DNA from: JAXLSZ01 sp046330315
Lineage (GTDB): Bacteria; Actinomycetota; Thermoleophilia; Solirubrobacterales; 70-9
DNA length: 64,000 nt
Assembly (NCBI GenBank): GCA_046330315.1
Contig: JAXLSZ010000010.1
Span: 180,387-244,386, forward strand
Reading direction: 5' to 3'
The translations under genes and the position numbers were made by a program. Within the stretch, counting starts at the first letter, position 1; the number at the start of each line of letters is the position of its first letter. The notes under the pieces were generated by a model. That model saw only the letters and a program-made list of their open reading frames with translations. It had not been told where the DNA came from and made no database searches. Of this stretch, positions 8,543-17,129 are shown one piece after another.

Positions 8543-10050
8543 AGGCGCGCCGCGGGGTCGTCTACCTGGTCGGGGCCGGGCCCGGGGATCCGGGCCTGAT
8601 GACCAGCCGCTCGCTGGATCTGATCGCCTCCGCGGACGTGATCTTCTACGACAGGCTGATCCCGCCCGAAGCCCTCGACGGCGCCCGCGCCGACGCCGAG
8701 CTTCTCTACGTCGGCAAGGAGCCCGGGCGGCCGTCGGTTCCCCAGGAGGAGATCGAGCGGCGGATGGCCGAGCAGGCCGGCCGCGGTCGCAGCGTGCTCA
8801 GGCTGAAGGGCGGGGACCCCTTCGTGTTCGGCCGCGGTGCGGAGGAGGGCGAGGCGCTGCGGGAAGCCGGGGTGGAGTTCGAGGTCGTCCCGGGGGTGAC
8901 CGCCGGCGTCGCCGCGAGCGCCTACGCCGGGATCCCCGTGACCCACCGCGACGACGCCTCCGCGGTCGCCTTCCTGACCGGCCACGAGGATCCCGGCAAG
9001 GAGGGCTCGGCGCTCGACTGGAAGGCGCTCGCCGCCTTCCCCGGGACCCTGGTCTTCTACATGGGGGTGAAGCGGCTGGAACGCAACGCCGCCGCGCTGA
9101 TCGCGGCCGGGCGCGACCCGGAGGAGCCCGCGGCGGTGGTCGAGCGAGGCACCATGGCCGGGCAGCGGACCGTCACGGCCCCCCTCGGGCGGATCGCTGC
9201 CGCGGCGTCCGAGGCCGGGCTCGGTGCCCCCGCCCTGGTCGTGATCGGCGCCGTCGTGGCGCGGCGCGAGGCGCTGGACTGGCTGGCCCGCAGGCCGCTG
9301 GCCGGGCGGCGCGTCGTCGTCACCAGGGCCCGCGCCCAGTCCAGCGGCCTCGCCGCCGAGCTGCGCGGCCTGGGAGCCGAGGTCGTGGAGCTCCCGGCGA
9401 TCCGCGTCGAGCCGCGGACCGGCTCCCCTGAGGTGACCGAGGCGGTTGCCTCGCTGCACGCCTACTCGCTGATCTGCCTGACCAGCCCCAACGGCGTGCG
9501 CCTGCTGTTCGAGGCGATGGTGGCGGCCGGCCGCGACGCCCGGGCGCTCGCCAACGCCACTGTCGCGGCGATCGGCCCCGGCACCGCGGCGGCGCTGGCC
9601 GAGTACGGGATCGCGGCCGACATCGTCCCCGACCGCTTCGTCGCCGAGGCGCTCGCCGAGGCCCTCGAGGCGGTCGACGTCGCCGGGCGCCCGGTGCTGG
9701 TGGCCCGGGCGGCGGAGGCCCGCGACGTGCTCCCCGACGCGCTGCGCGAGCGCGGCGCGAAGGTGGACGTCGTCGCCCTCTACGAGACGGTCAGGGAGAC
9801 CCCCGACCCCGCGGCCCTCGAGGCGGCCCGGGAGGCCGACTACCTGACCTTCACCTCGTCCTCGACCGTCCGCAACCTGCTCGACGCGATCGGGGGCGAA
9901 CCGCCGTCCGGGCCGCGGGTGATCTCGATCGGGCCGATCACCAGTGCCGCGGCCCGCGAGCGCGGGCTCGAGGTGCACGCCGAGGCGGAGCGCCACGACA
10001 TCGCGGGGCTGGTCGAGGCGCTCCTGCTCGACGCGGCGGGCCGGGCGTGA
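8539..10050 (+). CDS. cobA-hemD: Uroporphyrinogen-III C-methyltransferase / uroporphyrinogen-III synthase fusion
   Basis: 503 aa from a GTG overlapping hemC by 4 bp. Residues about 1-245 are a SUMT: VYLVGAGPGDPGLMT at the N-terminus, RLKGGDPFVFGRG, and the VTAGVAASAYAGIPVTHR block. It makes precorrin-2 with two SAM. Residues about 255-503 are HemD: RRVVVTRARAQSSGLAAEL, the CLTSPNGV block and the late LTFTSSSTVRNLLDA block. The fusion links ring closure directly to the siroheme/cobalamin branch. Such CobA-HemD fusions are known in Gram-positive bacteria. The open frame begins far upstream inside hemC, so the GTG at 8539 was chosen by the domain start and the overlap. Confidence 0.95.
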   Translation: MKARRGVVYLVGAGPGDPGLMTSRSLDLIASADVIFYDRLIPPEALDGARADAELLYVGKEPGRPSVPQEEIERRMAEQAGRGRSVLRLKGGDPFVFGRGAEEGEALREAGVEFEVVPGVTAGVAASAYAGIPVTHRDDASAVAFLTGHEDPGKEGSALDWKALAAFPGTLVFYMGVKRLERNAAALIAAGRDPEEPAAVVERGTMAGQRTVTAPLGRIAAAASEAGLGAPALVVIGAVVARREALDWLARRPLAGRRVVVTRARAQSSGLAAELRGLGAEVVELPAIRVEPRTGSPEVTEAVASLHAYSLICLTSPNGVRLLFEAMVAAGRDARALANATVAAIGPGTAAALAEYGIAADIVPDRFVAEALAEALEAVDVAGRPVLVARAAEARDVLPDALRERGAKVDVVALYETVRETPDPAALEAAREADYLTFTSSSTVRNLLDAIGGEPPSGPRVISIGPITSAAARERGLEVHAEAERHDIAGLVEALLLDAAGRA

Positions 10051-10856
10051 GCCTGCCGATCACCTTCCTCTCCGACTACGGCTACGCCGACGAGTTCGCC
10101 GGGGTCTGCCGCTCGGTGATTGCCCGGCTGGCTCCCGACTCGGCGATCGTCGACCTCACCCACGGAGTGCCGAGGCACGACGTCCGGCGGGGCTCGGCGA
10201 TGCTCGCCCGCGCCATCCCCTTCACCGAGCCCGGGGTGCACCTGGCGGTGGTCGACCCGGGGGTCGGCTCCGAGAGGCGCGCCGTGGCGGTGCTGGCCGG
10301 AGCGGAGGGCCGGCTGCTGGTCGGCCCCGACAACGGCCTCCTGGGCGGCGCCCTCGAGACGCTGGGGGGAGCCGTCGCAGCGGTCGACCTCGCGGAGAGC
10401 CGCTTCGCCCTGCGCGAGGTCTCCTCCACCTTCCACGGGCGCGACCTCTTCGCGCCGGTCGCCGCCGCCCTGGCCCGCGGGGCGCCGCTCGAGGAGGCCG
10501 GCGAGCCGCTGGAACCCGCGACCCTGGTGGCGCTGCCCTCCACGACGCCACGGCTGGAGGGGGACCGGGCGGTGCTCCACGTCGCCTCGGTGGACGGATT
10601 CGGCAACCTCGCCCTCGACCTGCCCGCCGCGGACCGGCCCCGGTTCATCGAGCCGGGCGCCGCCCTCCTCGCGGACTGGGGCCAGGGTGAGCGGCGCCTC
10701 CCCTACGCCCGCTCCTTCGCGGAAGTGGGCCCGGGCGAGGCCCTGATCTACTCCGACTCCTCCGGGGCGCTGGCGCTGGCGCTGAACCGCGAGAGCGCGG
10801 CGCGGCGGCTCGGCCTGGCGGAGGGCGACGAGGTGGTGATCTGGCCGGCCGGGTGA
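10047..10856 (+). CDS. SAM hydrolase (SAM hydroxide adenosyltransferase, DUF62 family)
   Basis: 269 aa. The N-terminal ITFLSDYGYADEFAGVCRSVI block, HGVPRHDVRRGSAMLARA, VVDPGVGSERRAVAV and VGPDNGLL are the marks of the family that includes fluorinase and chlorinase relatives. Members without the halogenase loop use water and split SAM to adenosine and methionine. The gene starts within the cobA-hemD stop and overlaps birA, so it is part of the heme operon. Its place next to a SAM-dependent methyltransferase is suggestive but the role there is unproven. Confidence 0.88.
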   Translation: MSLPITFLSDYGYADEFAGVCRSVIARLAPDSAIVDLTHGVPRHDVRRGSAMLARAIPFTEPGVHLAVVDPGVGSERRAVAVLAGAEGRLLVGPDNGLLGGALETLGGAVAAVDLAESRFALREVSSTFHGRDLFAPVAAALARGAPLEEAGEPLEPATLVALPSTTPRLEGDRAVLHVASVDGFGNLALDLPAADRPRFIEPGAALLADWGQGERRLPYARSFAEVGPGEALIYSDSSGALALALNRESAARRLGLAEGDEVVIWPAG

Positions 10857-11578
10857 GATTCGGGCAACCGCGCACCCACCTGGCGAGCTGCGATTCCACC
10901 AACACGGTGGCTCGGGAGCTGGCCGCGGAGGGAGCGCCCGGCGGCGCGGTGGTGACGGCGGACGAGCAAACCGCCGGGCGCGGGCGCCAGGGCCACTCGT
11001 GGTTCGCCCCGCCCGGCGCGGCGCTGCTCTACTCGGCGATCCTGCGCCCCCTGGAGCCGCGCCACTCGCTGCTCCCCCTCGCGGTCCCCCTCGCGGTCTG
11101 CGACGCGGTCGAGGAGGTCTCCGACCGCGACTGCCTCGTGAAGTGGCCGAACGACGTCTGGATCGGGGGCCGCAAGTGCGCCGGCGTCCTGATCGAAGCC
11201 CGGCCCCGGGACGGCTGGGCGGTGATCGGGGTGGGGCTCAACGTCTCGGTGGCGGACGGCGAGTTCCCCGAGGAGCTGCGGCCCCACGCGACCTCGATCG
11301 GCGGTGGAGCCGGCGTCGAGGAGGCCCTGGTCGCGCTCAACCGGTCGCTCGGCCGCTGGGTGGCGTCCGGCCCCGGGCAGATCCTCGGCGCCTTCGCGGA
11401 CCGCGACGCGCTGGCCGGCCGGGAGATCGCCTGGCGCGGGGCGGCAGGCGCTGTCCCGGACGGCCGTGGCACCGCCGCCGGAGTGGACGAGCGGGGGAAC
11501 CTCGTGGTCGAGGCAGGGGGCGAGCGCCTCAGCCTGGGCGCGGGCGAGGTGTCGCTGGGATCCCCGGGCGCGACCTAG
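10853..11578 (+). CDS. birA: Biotin--[acetyl-CoA-carboxylase] ligase
   Basis: 241 aa. It activates biotin with ATP and attaches it to carboxylase carrier domains. The biotin/ATP loop is TAGRGRQGHSWFAPPG, and VKWPNDVWIGGRKCAGVLIEA is the second family block. There is no N-terminal helix-turn-helix, so this is the monofunctional group I type without repressor activity. The C-terminal SH3-like domain is present (GTAAGVDERGNLVVEAGG). It is the last gene of the operon. It ends tail-to-tail with the helicase on the other strand, overlapping it by 4 bp. Confidence 0.94.
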   Translation: MRFGQPRTHLASCDSTNTVARELAAEGAPGGAVVTADEQTAGRGRQGHSWFAPPGAALLYSAILRPLEPRHSLLPLAVPLAVCDAVEEVSDRDCLVKWPNDVWIGGRKCAGVLIEARPRDGWAVIGVGLNVSVADGEFPEELRPHATSIGGGAGVEEALVALNRSLGRWVASGPGQILGAFADRDALAGREIAWRGAAGAVPDGRGTAAGVDERGNLVVEAGGERLSLGAGEVSLGSPGAT

Positions 11579-14142
11579 TCGCCGCCCGGGCCCTCGAGCG
11601 CCTCGACGGGCGCCGGGGTTTCGCCCGGCTCCGGCGGCCCGGCCGCCTCGACCTCCGGGCCTCCGCCTTCGACCGCCTCTACCTCCTGGCCCTCGCCGGG
11701 GCCGGCGCCGGGCGCCTTGCCGTTGCCGGCCCCGGAGCGCTTGCGCTTGCGCCGGCGCCGGCCGGCCTTGGGGAAGTTGCGGAGCAGCTCGCGCGCCACC
11801 GCCGAGGGCTTGCGGGCCATCCGCATCCTGGCGCCGCGCAGGATCTCCTCGCCCTCCGGGGTGTGGGCGACGGCGGCGGCGAGCAGCGAGACGGCCAGGC
11901 GACGGTCCTGGTTGCGGGCGGCGTGGACGAGACGGCGGGCGTTGCGCCCGTGGGCGCGGCCCGAGGAGTTGACCAGGAGGCCGAGCAGGCGCTTGGTCTC
12001 CGGCCAGCGCTGCACCGCGTACTCCTCGTGCAGCTCGCGGCTGAAGGAGGCGAGCCTCCAGACCCAGGCCTGGGCCTGGTCGCGGCGCCCGACCCGGTTC
12101 TCGGTGAGCGTCTGGAGCAGGGTCCGGACGCCGGCCCGCCGCTCGTCGCGGCCCCAGGTGCCGACGATGTCGATGGCGTCGTCGAAGGCCTCGGGGTCGC
12201 GCAGCCCGGCGATCTCCCCGAGCGCCTTGAGGCGAAGCTGGGAGGTGCGGTTGCGCTGCACGCAGGTGAGCAGGAAGCGGCGGTGCAGCTCCCTGGACTG
12301 GTCGTGCTGGAGCATCGCCTTGGCGCGGCGCCAGCCCTGCTGGTTGACCCGGGCGCCGGCCAGCGCCGCCCAGACGTGCTGCTCGGCGTAGTCGAGGTTC
12401 TCGACCGCGATCCGCCAGATCTCGCGCTCCAGGACCTCCATGCGCCGCTCGGCGCTGTCGGAGACGGGGACGATCCGCCGCTCCACCCGGACCCGCCGGC
12501 CGCGGCCGCGCCGCACCGGGCCGACGACGATCGCCCCGCCGCGATAGACGTCGCGGTCGAGCAGGCTGTGCAGGGTGATGATCGTCTCGTCGTGGGTGGT
12601 CGCGGGATGGACGAAGTCGATGACCAGGCCGGCCTCCTTGCCGGGGGCGCGCCGGGTGACGCGGCCGACCCGCTGCTGGTAGACGCGGCGCGAGGCGGTC
12701 GGGGCGAGGTGCATGCAGATCGTCGCGCGCGGCGAGTTCCAGCCCTCGGCGAGCAGCATGGCGTTGCACAGAACGTCGACCTCCCCGCGCTCGAAGGCGG
12801 CGAGGATCTCGGCCAGCTCGCGCTTCGGGGTCTCGCCGGAGACCGCCTTGGCGTTGATGCCGGCGTCCTGGAACGCCCTGGCGACGTTGTTGGCGTGGCG
12901 GACGCCGGCCGTGTAGAGGACGCCGGGCACCTTGCGGAAGCGCGACTTGTAGAGGTCTGCGATCGCCACGTTGAAGGGCTCCTGGTCGAGCAGCGCGGCG
13001 AGCTCTTCCTGGTCGAAGTCCTGGTCCACCTCTCCCTTGCGCAGCGGGACCTTGGCGATCGTCCGCACCCCCGGCCCGGGCGGGATGCGCAGGCAGCGAA
13101 GCGGCGCGATCACGCCGCGCCGGGCGGCCTGGGCGAGGTCGAAGCGCGAGGTCTGGGTCGGGAAGAGGTCGGCGACGTGGCGGGCGATCAGCGCCCCGGT
13201 CGCGGTCATCCCGATGTAGACCGGGCCGGTCCAGGCTCGGATGCAGGCGCTCGTCTTCTCGCCGAGCGCGGTGTGGGCCTCGTCGCAGATCACGATCGTG
13301 TAGGCGTCGGAGATCCGCTCCTGGTTGCGGACGAACCACTGGTAGGTCTCGACCGTGACCGGGCCGTCGGCGTCGTCGCGGCCGTCGAGGAGGGGTGGGC
13401 GCAGCCGCTCCTTGTAGCCGCGGTCGGAGATCTCGCCGATGAACTGGTCGACGAGGTTGCGCCGGTGGGTGAGGATCAGCACGCCGCCGGTCCGCGAGGC
13501 CTCGATGAAGCCGACCGCGGCGACGGTCTTCCCGGCGCCGGTCGCGTGCTCGAACCAGAACCGCCGGGCCGCCCCGGGGTCCTCGGGCGCCTCGTCGATG
13601 GTCTCCTCGTCGGTGTCGGGCTCGTCCACCCAGTCCACGGGCTCCTCGTCGGGCCCGACCGGCTCGTCGTCCACCTCGCCGTTGAGCTCCGCGCCGGCGG
13701 CCGGCTCGTCGTCCCCGGAGGCCTGCTCCGGGGAGGGCCGCCCGGCGGCGGGGCCGTTGCCGGCTCCCCCGTTTGCGCTCCCGTTCTCGGCGCCGATCTG
13801 CTGCTCGGCGATCAGCTCGGTGAGGGTGCCCGAGAGGGCGTCCACCTGGTGGAGGGAGAGCTCGGCGCCGTCGCGCAGGGTCGGCGGGTCCTCGGCGAGA
13901 AGCCGCTCGAGCCCGAGCAGCAGGGAGAACCGGCGCCGCCACTCGATCGAGGGCTCCTCGGCCCCGGCCTCGATCTCCGCCAGGGCGGCGTCGAGCGCGC
14001 TGCGCCGGGCGGTGCCCGGCACCAGCGCCTCGGGGCCCTCGCCGTCGAGCAGCATCGACTCGCGCGCGAACCTCTCGGCCCGCTCGAGGTCGGCGCTTGA
14101 GGGAACTGCCGCGCTCGCGGCAATCTCGCTGGTGTCGGCCAT
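11575..14142 (-). CDS. DEAD/DEAH-box superfamily 2 helicase
   Basis: 855 aa. An N-terminal helical region (1-105) is followed by a long acidic, low-complexity linker (about 110-190, many Asp/Glu/Pro/Gly). Then come motif I ATGAGKTVA, motif Ia LTHRRNLVDQF, motif II ICDEAH, motif III MTATG and, in the second RecA-like domain, AEGWNSPRATICM and QRVGRVTRR (motif VI). The C-terminal 250 residues are helical and repeat-like, ending in a basic cluster (RRRRKRKR) and another acidic tail. The core resembles the ResIII/type III restriction helicase group, but no methylase or nuclease lies nearby, so an orphan nucleic-acid translocase is the safe call. Monocistronic. Confidence 0.82.
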   Translation of the reverse strand: MADTSEIAASAAVPSSADLERAERFARESMLLDGEGPEALVPGTARRSALDAALAEIEAGAEEPSIEWRRRFSLLLGLERLLAEDPPTLRDGAELSLHQVDALSGTLTELIAEQQIGAENGSANGGAGNGPAAGRPSPEQASGDDEPAAGAELNGEVDDEPVGPDEEPVDWVDEPDTDEETIDEAPEDPGAARRFWFEHATGAGKTVAAVGFIEASRTGGVLILTHRRNLVDQFIGEISDRGYKERLRPPLLDGRDDADGPVTVETYQWFVRNQERISDAYTIVICDEAHTALGEKTSACIRAWTGPVYIGMTATGALIARHVADLFPTQTSRFDLAQAARRGVIAPLRCLRIPPGPGVRTIAKVPLRKGEVDQDFDQEELAALLDQEPFNVAIADLYKSRFRKVPGVLYTAGVRHANNVARAFQDAGINAKAVSGETPKRELAEILAAFERGEVDVLCNAMLLAEGWNSPRATICMHLAPTASRRVYQQRVGRVTRRAPGKEAGLVIDFVHPATTHDETIITLHSLLDRDVYRGGAIVVGPVRRGRGRRVRVERRIVPVSDSAERRMEVLEREIWRIAVENLDYAEQHVWAALAGARVNQQGWRRAKAMLQHDQSRELHRRFLLTCVQRNRTSQLRLKALGEIAGLRDPEAFDDAIDIVGTWGRDERRAGVRTLLQTLTENRVGRRDQAQAWVWRLASFSRELHEEYAVQRWPETKRLLGLLVNSSGRAHGRNARRLVHAARNQDRRLAVSLLAAAVAHTPEGEEILRGARMRMARKPSAVARELLRNFPKAGRRRRKRKRSGAGNGKAPGAGPGEGQEVEAVEGGGPEVEAAGPPEPGETPAPVEALEGPGGD

Positions 14143-14288
14143 GAAGGCTTGGCTTTCGGCCCCGTTGGAACGAGAAGCGCACCGGGGCGATCAGGTGTGA
14201 GGTTGAGCGGAGGTCGGTCCCAGCCGTCCCCCCGCGCTCTCCAGGCCCGCTGCGTAGCGAGCCCGCCTATCGTACTAAAGAGATCGAC

Positions 14289-14870
14289 GTGAGCAGAGCC
14301 GCCCGTAACGCATTCGTTGCAGCGACCCTGGCGCTCCTGGTGGCGCTGGCGGCCGGCTGCGGGTCGGGCGCGGGCGGCGGAGATTACGGTGGCGCCCATC
14401 CGGACTATGCGGTGGCCCTGAAGGGCGCACCGAAGCCCCTCGCCTCGCTCTATTCGCAGGGCAACGAACTGCTCGGGGGGGGCAACGACGCCTTCGAGCG
14501 CCGGCTCGAGGGCCTGAGCGGATACCCGGTGGTGGTCAACAAGTGGGCCTCATGGTGCGGGCCCTGCCGGGCCGAGTTCCCCTACCTCCAGCAGGCCTCG
14601 GCCCGCTTCGGCAAGCGGGTCGCCTTCCTGGGCGTCAACTCGCAGGACTCCGACGACGCGGCCAGGACGTTCCTGGGCGAGTACCCCGTCCCCTACCCCA
14701 GCTACACGGACCCCGACCAGGAGATCGCCGGGACGCTGAACGCGACGCTGGGCTTCCCCTCCACCGCCTTCTACGACGCCGCGGGCAAGCAGGTCTACCT
14801 CAGGCAGGGCGGCTACGCGAGCGAGGCCGATCTCGCCGCCGACCTCCGCCGCTACGCCCTGGGCGGCTGA
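14289..14870 (+). CDS. TlpA/ResA-type thioredoxin-like lipoprotein
   Basis: 193 aa from a GTG. A lipoprotein signal ends at LVALAAGC, so the mature protein is anchored outside the membrane. The thioredoxin fold carries the redox pair in KWASWCGPCRAEFPYLQ and a later cis-Pro region GFPSTAFYD. TlpA/ResA/CcmG proteins reduce apocytochrome c heme-site cysteines, so this could serve the CcmABCD system 9 kb upstream; that link is inference. The gene is transcribed divergently from the helicase, and the 146-bp gap contains TACTAA 10 nt before the GTG as a possible -10. Confidence 0.86.
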   Translation: MSRAARNAFVAATLALLVALAAGCGSGAGGGDYGGAHPDYAVALKGAPKPLASLYSQGNELLGGGNDAFERRLEGLSGYPVVVNKWASWCGPCRAEFPYLQQASARFGKRVAFLGVNSQDSDDAARTFLGEYPVPYPSYTDPDQEIAGTLNATLGFPSTAFYDAAGKQVYLRQGGYASEADLAADLRRYALGG

Positions 14871-14882
14871 CCCCGAGCGGCC

Positions 14883-16262
14883 GTGACCGCGCCCGGGATC
14901 CCCGAGCGACGCCGTCCCCGCCGGATCGGGCTCGCCGTGGCCGCCTCCGCGCTTCTCCTGGCCCTCGCCGCAGGGGCGCTCGCGCTCGCCGCGACGGCGG
15001 GCGCCGGGCAGGCGCACCGGTTCGCCTACTCCTTCGAGCTGAGCGGCGAGATCTCCCCGGCCACGGCCTCCTGGGCAGGCCACGCCCTCTCCGAGGCGGC
15101 CGACGAGGGGGCGACGGTGACGATCGTCCGGCTCGACACCCCGGGGGGCCTCGACGTCTCCCTGCGGGAGATCGTCAAGGACATCCTGGCGGCGCCGATG
15201 CCGGTGCTCGTCTACGTCAGCCCGGACGGCGCCAGGGCGGCCTCGGCCGGCGTTTACATCACCCAGGCCGGTGACGTCGCCGCGATGGCCCCCCAGACCA
15301 ACATCGGGTCCGCCACCCCGATCGCCATCGGGCCGGGCTCCGGGGACGAGGTCCTGGGCCGCAAGATCCGCAACGACGCGGCCGCCTACATGCGGGCGCT
15401 CGCCGCCTCCCACGGCCGCAACCCCGATCTCGGGGAGCGGATGGTGCGCCGGGCGGTCAACGTCACCGCCGCCGAGGCCCTCGCGGCCGGCTTCATCGAC
15501 TTCGTGGCGCCCGGCGAACGGGCCCTCCTTCGCGCCGCCGACGGGTTCGGGACCAGTGGGCCGAAGGCCCGGGTGCTGCGCACCGCCGGGCTTCCGATCG
15601 AGTCTCACGACACGCCGCTCCGCTACCAGCTGCTCGGCCTGCTGGTCAACCCCACGATCGCCTATCTGCTGCTCACCGTGGGGCTGATCGGCCTGGGGAT
15701 CGAGCTGTTCAGCCCGGGGGCCGTCGTCCCCGGCGTGGTCGGCGCCATCTCCCTGCTGCTGGGCCTCTACGGAACCGCACAGCTCCCGGTCAATGTCGCC
15801 GGCGTCGCGCTGCTGGCGCTGGCGGTGGCGCTCTTCGTCGCCGAGGCCCACGTCTACTCCCACGGGGTCCTGGCGGCGGGGGGGATCGTCGCCCTCGTGC
15901 TCTCGGGGCTGCTCCTCTTCGACGCCGGCGGGGCACCCGGCGTCTCGGTGCCCGCGGTGATCGCGATCGGAACCGTTCTCGGGCTGCTCCTCGCGCTGGT
16001 GATCAGCCGCGTCGCCAGGGCCAGGCGGGAACCGGTCCGCACCGGGAGCGAGGAGCTTGTCGGCGAGATCGGCGAGGTCCGCTCGAGGCTCGACCCCGAG
16101 GGCCAGGTCTTCGTCGAGGGGGCTCTCTGGCGTGCCCGCCTGGCCGAGCGCTCTGGCCCGCTCCCGGCGGGGGGTAGAGTCAGGGTGGAAGCGGTGGAGG
16201 GGCTGACCCTGGTGGTCGTCCCGGCCGGCGAAGCGGACGAAGGAGCGGAACAGTGGCGGTAG
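14883..16262 (+). CDS. NfeD-family membrane serine protease (ClpP class)
   Basis: 459 aa. A signal anchor (to about residue 42) is followed by a ClpP-like Ser-Lys protease domain: VRLDTPGGLDVSLREIV, the Ser in ARAASAGVYI, then LGRKIRNDAAAYMRALA with the catalytic Lys candidate. Four to five membrane segments follow (about 245-375), and the C-terminal OB-like NfeD domain ends the protein (GEVRSRLDPEGQVFVEGALWRA). Full-length NfeD1b type. It overlaps the following SPFH gene by 10 bp. NfeD proteases of this type act on the C-terminus of stomatin partners, so the pair is a functional unit. Confidence 0.9.
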   Translation: MTAPGIPERRRPRRIGLAVAASALLLALAAGALALAATAGAGQAHRFAYSFELSGEISPATASWAGHALSEAADEGATVTIVRLDTPGGLDVSLREIVKDILAAPMPVLVYVSPDGARAASAGVYITQAGDVAAMAPQTNIGSATPIAIGPGSGDEVLGRKIRNDAAAYMRALAASHGRNPDLGERMVRRAVNVTAAEALAAGFIDFVAPGERALLRAADGFGTSGPKARVLRTAGLPIESHDTPLRYQLLGLLVNPTIAYLLLTVGLIGLGIELFSPGAVVPGVVGAISLLLGLYGTAQLPVNVAGVALLALAVALFVAEAHVYSHGVLAAGGIVALVLSGLLLFDAGGAPGVSVPAVIAIGTVLGLLLALVISRVARARREPVRTGSEELVGEIGEVRSRLDPEGQVFVEGALWRARLAERSGPLPAGGRVRVEAVEGLTLVVVPAGEADEGAEQWR

Positions 16263-17113
16263 CGATCGGCGTCGTGGTGGTGATCGCGCTGGTGGTCGTG
16301 GTGCTGCTGGCCTCGGCGATCAAGATCCTGCGCGAGTACGAGCGGGGCGTGATCTTCCGGCTCGGGCGGCTGATCGCCCAGAAGGGGCCGGGCCTGATCC
16401 TGCTGATCCCGATCGTCGACCGGATGGTCCGGGTCGACCTGCGGACGATCACCCTGAACATCCCGCCGCAGGAGGTGATCACCCGCGACAACGTCCCCTC
16501 CCGGGTCAACGCCGTTGCCTACTTCCGGGTGGTGGACCCCAACCGGGCGATCGTCGAGGTCGAGAACTTCCTCCTGGCCACCTCGCAGATCTCCCAGACG
16601 GCGCTGCGCTCGGTGCTGGGCAAGGCCGAGCTCGACCAGCTCCTCTCCGAGCGGGAGCGCCTCAACGAGGACCTCCAGAAGATCATCGACGAGCAGACCG
16701 AGCCCTGGGGGGTGAAGGTGACCACGGTCGAGATCAAGGACGTCGAGATCCCCGAGCAGATGCAGCGCGCGATGGCCCGGCAGGCCGAGGCCGAGCGCGA
16801 GAGGCGGGCGAAGATCATCAACTCCGAGGGCGAGTACCAGGCCGCCCAGAAGCTCGCCGACGCCGCCGACATCATCTCGGTCAACCCCGCGTCCCTGCAG
16901 CTCCGCTACCTGCAGACCCTGCTGGAGATCGGCACCAACCAGAACACCACCGTGGTCTTCCCGCTGCCGATGGACATGATCAAGCCCTTCCTCGGCCTCG
17001 ACGAGGCCGAGCCGGCGGATCGGCCGAAGCCGCCGCCACCACCCCCTCCGCGCCAGCGGCCCAAGCCGACCCTCGACAACATCGAGGGCGACCTCCCTCC
17101 CTCCCGCTCCTAG
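16253..17113 (+). CDS. SPFH-domain protein, slipin (stomatin-like)
   Basis: 286 aa. An N-terminal membrane segment (AIGVVVVIALVVVVLLASAI) is followed by the stomatin signature YERGVIFRLGR and the SPFH core (IPPQEVITRDNVPSRVNAVAYFRV). A coiled-coil region rich in Glu/Arg (about 175-215) and a conserved ISVNPASLQLRYLQTL segment complete it. A proline run near the C-terminus (KPPPPPPPRQRPKP) is lineage-specific. Slipins organise membrane microdomains and are cut by the partner NfeD protease encoded just upstream. The GTG start lies inside the end of nfeD. Confidence 0.9.
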   Translation: MAVAIGVVVVIALVVVVLLASAIKILREYERGVIFRLGRLIAQKGPGLILLIPIVDRMVRVDLRTITLNIPPQEVITRDNVPSRVNAVAYFRVVDPNRAIVEVENFLLATSQISQTALRSVLGKAELDQLLSERERLNEDLQKIIDEQTEPWGVKVTTVEIKDVEIPEQMQRAMARQAEAERERRAKIINSEGEYQAAQKLADAADIISVNPASLQLRYLQTLLEIGTNQNTTVVFPLPMDMIKPFLGLDEAEPADRPKPPPPPPPRQRPKPTLDNIEGDLPPSRS

Positions 17114-17129
17114 ACTCGCCGGGGCGAGC

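Noticed and set aside
11575..14142. Restriction-modification system from the ResIII-like helicase
   Set aside because: No methyltransferase, nuclease or specificity gene adjacent; helicase stands alone.
10748..14182. 1144-codon open frame on the minus strand
   Set aside because: Shadow of the helicase and birA in another frame; product is Arg/Pro-rich with no domain.
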